Source of the DNA: Chaetoceros tenuissimus | Taxonomy: Eukaryota; Bacillariophyta; Thalassiosirophyceae; Chaetocerotales; Chaetocerotaceae | Reading direction: 5' to 3' | Length of the DNA: 64,000 nucleotides | NCBI GenBank assembly: GCA_021927905.1 | Contig: BLLK01000027.1 | Coordinates: forward strand, 496,001-560,000 | In this document: piece after piece, positions 55,515 through 64,000 of the stretch | How the letters are laid out: the number at the start of each line of letters is the position of its first letter | How positions within the stretch are numbered: the stretch's first letter is position 1 | The notes under the pieces: generated by a model | Databases searched by the model: none | Told to the model about the DNA's origin: nothing | The model's input: only the letters and a program-made list of their open reading frames with translations | Program-made: the position numbers and the translations under genes

Positions 55515-57114
55515 CTAATATTGAATATTTATTAGAAGACGTGAATCCGTTTGTTAAATAATACGCTCCATAATCAGCAAAATAGAAGACATGAATGCAT
55601 TTGTTGGATAATATGCTACATACATATGAATCTAATCACTTTTCATCAGAAAGAAGCAAGCTACGCGACGCGATGAAAGTGACGAAAACGAAGTTTGAAA
55701 AAGAAAGGCAACTTAACTTTGTAGAGGTATGTTAGATTTGGCAATAGAGGCAGAATATCTTTCCCATCTGTGAAAGAGTTGGAGTATTTTTAATCCTAGA
55801 TCGATTATATTGAGACTTCAGATGAAAGGAGTGCATTAAAATGACCAAAAGACTGGTCCATTTGCTTTCATTGGGAATGACAAATCGAAATCGAGACGTC
55901 TTTATCTTGATCGCCTAGTAGTAGCTCACAGTTTTTCAGTAAATAGAAAAAACGGACCCCTCAGGAATCCTTTGATTCAGGCTCCAATGAGTATTATCAA
56001 AGGCTTTCGTACAGATGCAAGTTTTTTTTATGGAGACCTATCAGTAACGATGCTATCTCACTCATGATGAAAAATCAAGCAACCGGAAAAGGTCTTGAGG
56101 TCAAAATGTAAATCTGCAAAATGTGGTAGATTAAGCGGATTGATCCCCTTTATTCAAATCTTTGAAGAACAGCACAAGAATACTTGTAAGCTTGGTCTAC
56201 AAAACGATGGACGCATTCATGTTTACTTCAAGTCTGACGACTCAAGAGAAGCTGCCATTGAAAGGCTGTGAAATACTATAAAAGTAATGATGCAAGCACC
56301 AGTATACGACCAATATTTGAAGATGAGGACGATGCTAGTATGTAGTTTCTATAGGAGTTAGAGAACCCTGTGGTATTCATAGACTTATAGAAAGTAGATA
56401 CGTGTGTTTTACCAGCATGTGTTTTCGACAAAGATATTTCTGGCACAGATGATTTAGCAACTGGTAGAGCATCCGAACCAAACTTCCAAGCCATGAACTT
56501 TGACTGACTCAATGCGATCTTATTCTGGCATAATGCACTCAAGCCTCAGACCTTTGCGGTAGCATATGAAGAGAATAAGTGCGTCGCGCCAGCAGCATCA
56601 GAGTCTGATTGCTTCATTGCAGGTACAAGAGGCGTAGTCTATGATGAACTCATGGCTATAGAACGTAGAACTCATGAAATGGATGATTTCTCTTGATGAA
56701 CCAATTTCAGATCGCTCATGGGCATCGTATTGCTTTGATGTCTTGGATAGTTCAGATGAGAGTATCGAAATGAGAAACCTTATTGTTTATTATGCCATAA
56801 TCAAAGAGAAAGTAAAAAAATGATAACATTTGAATAAAAGAAGGCCCTTTTAAACGTTAGTACTGGAAATTAATACGTACGTACGCTAACCTGAAATCCT
56901 GCGATGCTGCACTTGAACTTGCAACTAGACTACCTGCTAGACTATCTACTGAAAAAGCTTCTCCGAATTGCAATTGAGATGTACGAGTAGCATCTATTTG
57001 CATTTAAGAACACGTATTAAACTCACAAAACAAAAAGAGTCGCTCTCCTTTGAATTACTGGAAGACAAAATTAGTTCCTCAAGCTCTATTCGTAAACGTG
57101 CTACTCATTCCAAG
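55515..57114. other. Decayed coding-like stretch and 5' flank of the SNARE gene
   Basis: Near 55530-55640 a ~52-bp unit (gaagacgtgaatccgtttgt and a variant) occurs twice in tandem. Between about 55830 and 56700 the plus strand carries disjoint protein-like scraps, for example NQLSLIPFIQIFEEQHKN-like and EPNFQAMNF, with several stops between them. I could not identify the parent family. No intact gene is present. Confidence 0.4.
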
Positions 57115-57828
57115 ATGGAGGAATTTGATGCACTCCGACGTGAGGCAACAAAACTCGAACGTAGCCTAGAAGACAAGATCTCTCGGTACCATCTCCTTGC
57201 TCAAAAGATCCAGGTAGACTCTCCACTCAACCATAGGAGTGTTTCGAGTAGTAGCGGTGGCCTTGATGCCGCTGAATCTGGGACAAATACAACTAGTGAA
57301 GAAAACCTTTTGGCTAATGAAATCAACAGAACTTTGAGTCAAATGAACGACCTAATCAACACCAAAATGGCTCCTGTTGCGGAAAGGTCAAACAAAGCAC
57401 AACATGCACTTTTAGTGAAGCGTTATAGGGAAATTTTGTTTGACTCAACTAATGATTTTAAAAAGGCTTCTGCGGCAATCCATCGGAAACGAGAGTCATT
57501 GGAGTTATTTAGTGGAGCAACTACCAATGGCATGCAGGTAGAAGACCCTGCCATGGAACAGCTTCTGAGAGAACGCAATGCCATTGGAAACTCCATAAAG
57601 AGTGCAACGAGTGTTCTGAATCAAGCCAGTGATATCAGGAACGAGATCAGAAACCAAGGTGTCGCTCTTCGTGGCGTTGGGACAAAGGTTCTTAACATGG
57701 CCGGTAAAATCCCTGGTTTAAATGGGATAATTGATAACATACGAAGGAGAAGAGGTAGAGATGATATGATTGTGAGTGTTACAATTGCATGTTGCATCTT
57801 ATTCACATTGTGGTATGTTCTGGGTTGA
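57115..57828 (+). CDS. Golgi SNARE of the GOS1/GOSR1 (Qb) type
   Basis: Single exon of 237 residues; the ATG at 57115 gives MEEFDALRREATKLERSLEDK, the normal GOS1 N-terminus. A Habc-like helical region includes LVKRYREILFDSTNDFKKA, matching 'LQRHREILxDYTQEF'. The Qb SNARE helix covers about residues 150-215 with LLRERNAIGNSIKSATSVLNQA and the zero-layer glutamine in that stretch. The C-terminal hydrophobic tail anchors it in the membrane. GOS1 acts in intra-Golgi transport together with a syntaxin, Ykt6 and Bet1-like SNAREs. It is convergent with the SecE-like gene. Confidence 0.9.
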   Translation: MEEFDALRREATKLERSLEDKISRYHLLAQKIQVDSPLNHRSVSSSSGGLDAAESGTNTTSEENLLANEINRTLSQMNDLINTKMAPVAERSNKAQHALLVKRYREILFDSTNDFKKASAAIHRKRESLELFSGATTNGMQVEDPAMEQLLRERNAIGNSIKSATSVLNQASDIRNEIRNQGVALRGVGTKVLNMAGKIPGLNGIIDNIRRRRGRDDMIVSVTIACCILFTLWYVLG

Positions 57829-58273
57829 AGGAATACAGATTTGTTTTATCCAGAGTCATTTTCTCCGAAACATCCTGCAATGCTATTTTTGATAAAAATG
57901 AATTGAACGATCTTTTCAATAATACTGAAATGAAAGTAAACTAGATTCAAAAACATATTGCCATGTAAAAGTAGGACATTGTGCATCGTTCTTTACTTGT
58001 TCGGTAGTTTCTCTTTTAAATTTTACTTTACATACCGGTCTCTAGCGTAAGAAGTGTAAACAAAAGTAAAAGTGATGGAAAAATTGCAACACAACAAGCT
58101 TATGAATACTTTCCAATTTCTTAATGCAAATAATGGAATAGATTTGAGAAATAGTAATTTATAAAATCGCTTTGTCACAAGTCTACGAGTGAGTAAGGGT
58201 ATAATTAGTCTCGAGTCTCGAAATTATAAATCTCTTCATTACTTTAGCATATATATATGTCAACCATTTATTT
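57829..58273. other. Intergenic between convergent genes
   Basis: 3' flanks of the SNARE and SecE-like genes. No gene, repeat or RNA motif. Confidence 0.4.
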
Positions 58274-59014
58274 CTATAGATTTGATAAGTCCTCTTCGGT
58301 CATCTGATCCGTGAAGCCTTCTGGTAGAGTAAGATCACTATAATCTAGAACTTCACCCGATCTCGGAATGAACCCCCAGTCAGTGTACTGGAACCTCAAG
58401 AATTCATCAGCTTTCAAAATAAGAGTAGCTGTTACCAAAAAAATAACAATCATCAAACCTGCTTGCTTCAATGTAGCATCAGGAGTAGGAAATTTTGTGT
58501 TCTTTAATTCTTCCTTGATTTGTTCAATGATACTCATTTGCCCAACTTTGTCGATCTCTTTCATTTGTTCATCTGTTAACTCATCCTCTGGATCATCAAA
58601 CACATTATCACTGAATTTACTCAGATCTACAGTTGGCTGTGATGCCTGTTCACCTGCTGCAGCTTTTTGGGTTGCTGCTTTGATGGCTTCTTGAGTTGCA
58701 ACCGATTTGTTCATGTTTAAATCAGATGCACGAGCACGAATTTTCTCTCTCATTGCGTCATAAGTAGCCTTCTTTTCTTGATAACGTTGTGCATCCTGTT
58801 CCATCATTTGTCCTCTCGCCGCTGCCTTGATTGAATCCTCCTCTTCCTTCAATTTTGCAGTAGCATCTTCAAACGAAAGTGGGGCATCTTTATCTTCTGA
58901 AGTAGTTTCCTCATTATGAAGCCTAGTTACAAAATTGGTCTTTGCTGACGGTACAAATGCAGCTGTGTAGTGAAGAGAAAGAAAGAAAAGAAATATATTC
59001 CATCGATTGTTCAT
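58274..59014 (-). CDS. Plastid SecE-like membrane protein
   Basis: Single exon, 246 residues from ATG at 59014. The N-terminus is a signal peptide ending YTAA|FVPSAK with Phe at the cleavage point, the diatom plastid signal. An acidic/Lys-rich soluble part follows, with a coiled stretch (residues ~45-130). Near residue 170 comes IIEQIKEELKNTKFPTPDA, then one membrane helix LMIVIFLVTATLIL and a short tail. This matches SecE ('KEELKKVxWPxxKE' followed by a helix), the small subunit of the SecYEG translocase in the thylakoid membrane. The match is short, so other single-helix plastid proteins remain possible. It is divergent from RPS1. Confidence 0.6.
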   Translation of the reverse strand: MNNRWNIFLFFLSLHYTAAFVPSAKTNFVTRLHNEETTSEDKDAPLSFEDATAKLKEEEDSIKAAARGQMMEQDAQRYQEKKATYDAMREKIRARASDLNMNKSVATQEAIKAATQKAAAGEQASQPTVDLSKFSDNVFDDPEDELTDEQMKEIDKVGQMSIIEQIKEELKNTKFPTPDATLKQAGLMIVIFLVTATLILKADEFLRFQYTDWGFIPRSGEVLDYSDLTLPEGFTDQMTEEDLSNL

Positions 59015-59378
59015 GATTTCGGTTTTGTTTTTCAATTGTGTGTGCAATTTAGAATGCAATTAGCAGATAATTGATAATAATTTTTTTGAGTTCCAAACAG
59101 ATGAAGGTTTTGATGTGTTGTATCTTGAGGTTGCTGTTGGAGCAAGATTCCAAAAAATCAGAGAAATATAGGAAATTTTAGCGGAGGAAGGAATCTTTAG
59201 TCAAGCTCAGTACCTATTCCAAGAGATCCCCAGCCTTCACGTGACGCACGAAGATGCGGCTGACCATCAAATCAATCTCCCTCTTACTCAGCTTTCATTC
59301 GGTTTTTAGTTCTTGCACCCATCACTCTACACTGTGCAACGACAACAGCAACACAAAGAAATCATCATTAGAATCAAC
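59015..59378. promoter_or_regulatory. Shared promoter interval of SecE-like and RPS1 genes
   Basis: 364 bases between divergent ATGs of two plastid-directed proteins. No gene. Co-regulation is inferred from geometry. Confidence 0.45.
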
Positions 59379-60862
59379 ATGAAGCTTTCTATCGCGCTCA
59401 CCTTCTCTATGGCAATGGGGGCATCTGCCTTCGCACCTTCTATGCAACCGTGAGTTCAGAATTTTGTAGAGGAGAATACTGAAGAAATTTCTCTAAAAAG
59501 AAAGAAATACTTGTTGTTTTTGAGCAACTATTTCTGTGGTCTGAATTGGAAGAGTGAAATGCGCCACCCATTTCATTCATGAAAATAACTGGTGGAAAAA
59601 ATGGTTTTGAATGAAATGCATAACGTTCTTCTCAGCTGCACATGTCTGTACTTGTTGGGCTCCGAAACTAGTCGCTTTCTTACATCTATTTCACTCTTTC
59701 TTCCGTGTTTATTTCGTTTTTGGTTCAACATATTTCTAACCTATCTCTCTTTTGTAGAAAGCAAACCTCTGCATTGAATGTTGAGACTATGACCCGTTTT
59801 GATCGCCTCAAGAAGAACTACAAGGGACCAACTATTGTTACCTCCACTGAGGGACTTGACTTCTCTTACGAGGATTTCGATAAGGCAGTTGCAGAGACTG
59901 ACTACTCTTTCAACCGTAATGATGTAGTAAAGGGAAATATTGTTCAATACGATAATGGTGGAGCAATTGTTGACATTGGAGCAAAGGCTTCTGCTTTCCT
60001 TCCAACTCAGGAGTCCTCCCTTTTCCTTGAACAGGGAGCTTCTATCGAGAGTACTGTTGACCTCGACCAGGAGATGGAATTCCAAATCATCTCTGAGGAG
60101 GATGAGAACGGTCAGCTCCTAGTATCTGTCAGACGTATTCAGTACCGTCAGGCATGGGAAAAGGTAGTTGCTCAGCAGGCTGAGGATGAAGTTTTTGAAG
60201 CTGAAGTTGTTGCAGTGAACCGTGGAGGAGCTATCTGCCTTGTAGAAGGACTTAGAGCATTCCTTCCTGGATCCCACCTTACTGGACAGCTTCCAACCGA
60301 AGATATTATTGGACAGAAGCTTCCACTTAAATTCTTGGAAGTAAACCAGGATGATAACAAACTTGTAGTTTCTAACCGTCGTGCAGTTGTTGAACAGCAA
60401 ATGTCTGACTTGTCCCGTGGTGATATTATCCCAGGTCTTGTTAAGGCTCTTAAGCCATATGGAGCATTCGTTGAGGTTGGAGGTATGTCCGGACTTCTTC
60501 ATATTTCACAAATTTCTTACGACCGTATTGAGGATCTTGAGAAGGTATTGCAACCTGGACAGCAGGTCAAATGTATGATCATCGATCATGACAAGGTGAA
60601 TGGAAGAATTGCTCTTAGTACAAAGACTCTTGAGCCAGAGCCTGGTGACATGTTGAGGGATTCTGCAAAGGTATTTGAACTTGCTGAAGAGACCGCAAAG
60701 AAATACCACGAAAGAATGGAGGCAGAAAGAAAGGCTAGAGAAGAAGCTGCAAAAGATATTGTAATGGGATTGGGAGACTCACTTGATGATTTGAGTTCCG
60801 ATGATGACAGTGAAGATCCATTGGCTGATGTTTCTGATAATCTTGATTCCCTTCTATCATAA
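59379..60862 (+). CDS. Plastid ribosomal protein S1 (bS1c)
   Basis: Exon 1 (59379-59449) encodes MKLSIALTFSMAMGASAFAP, the textbook diatom plastid signal with cleavage before FAP. A 308-base intron follows, and exon 2 is 59758-60862; total 391 residues. Three S1 (OB-fold) domains follow: VKGNIVQYDNGGAIVDIG, EAEVVAVNRGGAICLVEG, and a third with IPGLVKALKPYGAFVEVGG. The C-terminus is acidic. S1 binds mRNA leaders at the small subunit of plastid ribosomes; the plastid form has three domains rather than the six of bacteria, which fits. Codons are A/T-poor in third position relative to neighbours, as expected for high expression. Confidence 0.95.
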
Positions 60863-60967
60863 ATGAAGAAAATAGTGAAATTGAATAAAAATAAATAAAA
60901 CTGTGCTTATTTTTCCCTTTCTTCTAAAGTTAACTGCTAGTGTTAATTGTGTTTGATCTGTAAACCC

Positions 60968-63900
60968 TTATGCTAAGCCCAAAGCCTTTAGCTTTTCCTT
61001 GTTTCTTGCTACACGCTCTGCTCTCATTTTCTCGTATGCACTCATTTCAACTTCCTCCTCAGACTCTTCCTCTTCGTCCAATGCCTGCATTGCTTTCTTT
61101 CTCTTTACTAACACCTCGTAAGGGCATTTCTTCCCGTTGTAAAAGTAGACATGATTGATGAGTAATAGAGGCTCATTCTCGTAAGAACTGAGAGAGTTTC
61201 GTTCCCATTCAACTATGTGACCACTTGCAACTAAGCCGCGCAATACCCAACGAATTGCGGGAACTATAAATTCTGGATTAATTTCCCAAGTTACCTGATC
61301 GGTATCATCACTTACATTGGGAACAACCCGACCAAGAAAAGGAGGGAATGACGAATCGGTGAAAATGCCAGTGCCCTTATCTGACATGCTCTCCATCACC
61401 ACTGGATTACTAGTATTAGATGCGGAGCAATATTTGTAAAAGAGCTTAGCATAGTATTCTTCATGAAGAATTTGACGCATTTTTTCCACTTTTTCCCTAC
61501 TTGTAGTTTCCGGTGCCAGCGACCCTAGCTCCTGACGCAAGTCATCATCCCTATTGAGAAGATAGAATTCAACACCAGAAAGGGCATCGCTCATTTGATG
61601 TCCACCAGTCTTCCCAGAGGCCATTTGCTGTGCTCTTGATGACCTTCTTATCGATGCATTATGCTGATCATTAATCTGACTGTAAATCATTTGCAAATCT
61701 TCGCGCTCCTTGTTCGTGTCATTAGACTCATTTGTTTTCATTACATCTTCAGTTTTAGTCCCATTCACATTTCTTGTAATTCTACAACTCCATTCTATCG
61801 GTAAAGAAAATTTCTTGGGATTTGTTTTCAATGGAAGGGATGCAATGAAGGAACTATCTGTGGTATTCTGAAATCTGATAGGATGCTCTATTGCTCTAGT
61901 TGCATAGTCCTCCACTTTCGATGGTTTAGACCTGTTTCGCTTTTTGCTCCTACCTTTGCTTCTGAATTCATCATCGTAATCACTTTCGTATTCATACATA
62001 TCTACGTCGCTGTCCTCTGCAACATAAACGCTAGAAGACTTCTTCCTGCGTGAATTTCCACTGATAGATGCATACGCATTGGCCTGTGATTCTGCTTTAT
62101 TTGAGAGAGTTGTGATTTTTTTGGAAGTTAGAGCTTTCAAATTTGCTGCAACGTTGTGAATATAGTCCCCATTTGGATTAAATAACATTGCATTGTCAAA
62201 TATGAGCATGATGTCTTGATAAAATGGGCCATGAAGCATTTTCCCGACAGAACTAGAGTATTCTCCTCCAGGTGGAATTCTCCCATAATCTCCATTGGCC
62301 AATTTCTTCTTTACAGTAGAAATATCCATTGGGTGCTTGATGATTTCAGGGTACTCAGGAATACCAAGTGCAATGGGGTCAACAGGTTCCAGAAATGGAC
62401 CAACAGTTGCATTGCCTTCTAGATACTCAACTACAGATTCACATGCTGCATATGCCGGTGAAGATGGATGGTATTCCTGTGCCTCGATCCGGTATGTAAG
62501 TCCACTCTCACTAACTTTCAGCTGAGAACCGTCTGAAGATACAGTTCCCCAGAAACCATGTCTATTGTGCGATTCATGAGTTGAAGTTGGGAACACTAAA
62601 AGGTGAAAGTCAACTCCTTCTCTTTCTTTTTTCTTTGTGGTTTCGTGCCCAGCAACCATCGCCTGCAAAGGGGTCTTTTCATCGCCTTCAATTGGACGTA
62701 GAAGAATCCCCATTCCTTCCATACCATCAAAAGGATGGGCAATGGGTTCAGGAGGTTCTTCTAAATTTTTTCTTCTGCATAATTCTGCTGCTTTTAATCC
62801 AGCGTCCACTTGGGCTTCAGTAAGGATAAGATATTCATTGGAATCTTCCTGAGATTCGATGGAACCTTCCCATACTGCCTTGAAACGAGTTCTACGTCCC
62901 ACTGATGCACAATCAACAACATTCAAATCAGAATTTGTTGTATCCTTTGTATTATCTACATCATCATCGTCAACATCTACTTCCTTTGAAGGACAAAATG
63001 CCACAATCTTGTACCAGTAACAGGTGATAGTTGAGGCATCGACGTTTAGCATACTGTCTACGTTTACGACGGCCGGTCTGTAAACACTTTTTCCAATATG
63101 GTCATGACCTTCCTTTATCCATTCAATGTCGCCACGTACTTCTTTTGTTACATTGCCACTTTCATCCTTTTGGAAAAAGAATACCTTGTCAACACCTTCA
63201 GAGTCATTCTCACGCTCGTCAGCAGACATTGCTAAAACGACTGGTGTTATTTGCTGTAGAGTGTTGTTACCTCTAGCCGACCTGTAGTGACTAAGGAGAA
63301 TCGAACGTATTGATAACTCTGTAACATGTAGCGTCTGAATATATTTTTGCAGTTCATCTAGTTCTGTTTCGCTAGACGGAACAGCAGTATCATGATTAGC
63401 ATTTGAAATATTTGAAGAACTGTATACAGTGTCGTTCGCCTCTCCTCCTTCCTTGATCTCTTTACTGACTTGGGAAACAAATAGTAAAGATATCAACTGC
63501 TCGGATGCAATACTGGTTCGTAAGGTCTTTTCAATTTCAATGTCAAGAAATAAGCGATCGAGTTTTCCCATGCGGCACACAAGTTTACCGAGTGCTGTGC
63601 GAACTCTTTTCAACTCTGTCATCGCATTGTAATTGCTAATTTCACTATCCCCCATGATTAGAGTTTTCAAGTCCATAACTGTCATTCCTTTGGGGTATGA
63701 TTTCACTGTAAGTCTCTGAATTGTATCTATAATTTGTTGATGAGTGAGAGATTGATTTGAACCATAGAAAACAGGCCCATCGGCCCCATCTCCTCTTGTC
63801 GTCCTTCTTGCACGACGGGAGGTTGTTGTTGTAGTCTCTGCCAGTGCTTGAGCTAAAGCCAAGTCATTTGTCGCTTGTTCGCCTGTTTCATTTGTGCCCG

Positions 63901-64000
63901 TAGGCGGGTCCACAGAATTCGAAGTTTCGTCAGCTACTTCCTCTTTTTTGAACTCTTTCAACTTCTCGTTCGTGTAAAGACTCCAACTGGGCCAAACAGT
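60968..64000 (-). CDS. Bromodomain protein, N-terminus off the window
   Basis: The open frame extends to the right edge; no ATG is seen in the last 37 bases, so the start is outside. At least 997 residues are visible. A bromodomain occupies about residues 515-610: YPEIIKHPMDISTVKKKL and, after an insertion of about 15 residues, a C-terminal helix with FNPNGDYIHNVAANL, including the acetyl-lysine contact Asn region. N-terminal to it are helical and mixed regions with no known domain. A Ser/Asp-rich stretch and a Lys/Arg-rich putative nuclear signal (residues ~640-690) follow. The last 200 residues form a charged domain ending in a basic tail. Chromatin association via acetyl-lysine binding is the likely role. 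Confidence 0.85.
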   Translation of the reverse strand, partial: TVWPSWSLYTNEKLKEFKKEEVADETSNSVDPPTGTNETGEQATNDLALAQALAETTTTTSRRARRTTRGDGADGPVFYGSNQSLTHQQIIDTIQRLTVKSYPKGMTVMDLKTLIMGDSEISNYNAMTELKRVRTALGKLVCRMGKLDRLFLDIEIEKTLRTSIASEQLISLLFVSQVSKEIKEGGEANDTVYSSSNISNANHDTAVPSSETELDELQKYIQTLHVTELSIRSILLSHYRSARGNNTLQQITPVVLAMSADERENDSEGVDKVFFFQKDESGNVTKEVRGDIEWIKEGHDHIGKSVYRPAVVNVDSMLNVDASTITCYWYKIVAFCPSKEVDVDDDDVDNTKDTTNSDLNVVDCASVGRRTRFKAVWEGSIESQEDSNEYLILTEAQVDAGLKAAELCRRKNLEEPPEPIAHPFDGMEGMGILLRPIEGDEKTPLQAMVAGHETTKKKEREGVDFHLLVFPTSTHESHNRHGFWGTVSSDGSQLKVSESGLTYRIEAQEYHPSSPAYAACESVVEYLEGNATVGPFLEPVDPIALGIPEYPEIIKHPMDISTVKKKLANGDYGRIPPGGEYSSSVGKMLHGPFYQDIMLIFDNAMLFNPNGDYIHNVAANLKALTSKKITTLSNKAESQANAYASISGNSRRKKSSSVYVAEDSDVDMYEYESDYDDEFRSKGRSKKRNRSKPSKVEDYATRAIEHPIRFQNTTDSSFIASLPLKTNPKKFSLPIEWSCRITRNVNGTKTEDVMKTNESNDTNKEREDLQMIYSQINDQHNASIRRSSRAQQMASGKTGGHQMSDALSGVEFYLLNRDDDLRQELGSLAPETTSREKVEKMRQILHEEYYAKLFYKYCSASNTSNPVVMESMSDKGTGIFTDSSFPPFLGRVVPNVSDDTDQVTWEINPEFIVPAIRWVLRGLVASGHIVEWERNSLSSYENEPLLLINHVYFYNGKKCPYEVLVKRKKAMQALDEEEESEEEVEMSAYEKMRAERVARNKEKLKALGLA

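Overview
This 64 kb window is nuclear DNA of a diatom, or a very close relative with a red-derived secondary plastid. Genes are split by short GT-AG introns of about 60-310 bases. Four proteins begin with a signal peptide followed by an aromatic residue at the cleavage point, which is the 'ASAFAP' plastid-import signature (RPS1 has it exactly). The gene set is otherwise ordinary eukaryotic housekeeping. I recognise nothing that would fix the genus.

Layout. 1-24.5 kb is gene-dense: the 3' part of a P2B calcium ATPase, a CaMK-type kinase, a CDK-like kinase, a CLC channel/transporter, a FUN14-like membrane protein, ISD11 (LYRM4), a His-rich protein of unknown function, the ubiquitin-eS31 fusion, a membrane-anchored SGNH hydrolase, a zinc-finger nuclear-type protein, an ABCG half-transporter with one frame offset, CCDC124 and a heat shock factor (HSF). 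24.73-30.74 kb is a PIF/Harbinger DNA transposon with 24-bp terminal inverted repeats and a TGA target duplication. It is itself split by a young non-autonomous LTR element (25.67-29.40 kb) whose two 159-bp LTRs look identical. 31.1-38.1 kb holds a DUF218 protein, a RING protein and a head-to-head pair of plastid-type glycolytic genes, enolase and phosphoglycerate mutase. 38.1-49.4 kb is poorer and repeat-rich: a decayed reverse transcriptase/RNase H remnant, an orphan protein, a 5'-truncated uroporphyrinogen decarboxylase-like gene, a two-MYND protein and its broken tandem copy, and three tandem copies of a 263-bp satellite.

49.4-55.5 kb holds a large gene with a Mad3/BUB1-type N-terminal domain and an inverted, frame-broken copy of its promoter and first exon. 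After a decayed stretch, 57.1-64 kb is dense again: a GOS1-type Golgi SNARE, a plastid SecE-like protein divergent from plastid ribosomal protein S1, and a bromodomain protein that runs off the right edge.

Two divergent pairs join functionally linked, plastid-directed proteins across short shared promoters: enolase/PGAM (consecutive reactions, about 508 bp) and SecE-like/RPS1 (about 364 bp). All functional names come from reading motifs in the translated sequence; no database search was run.
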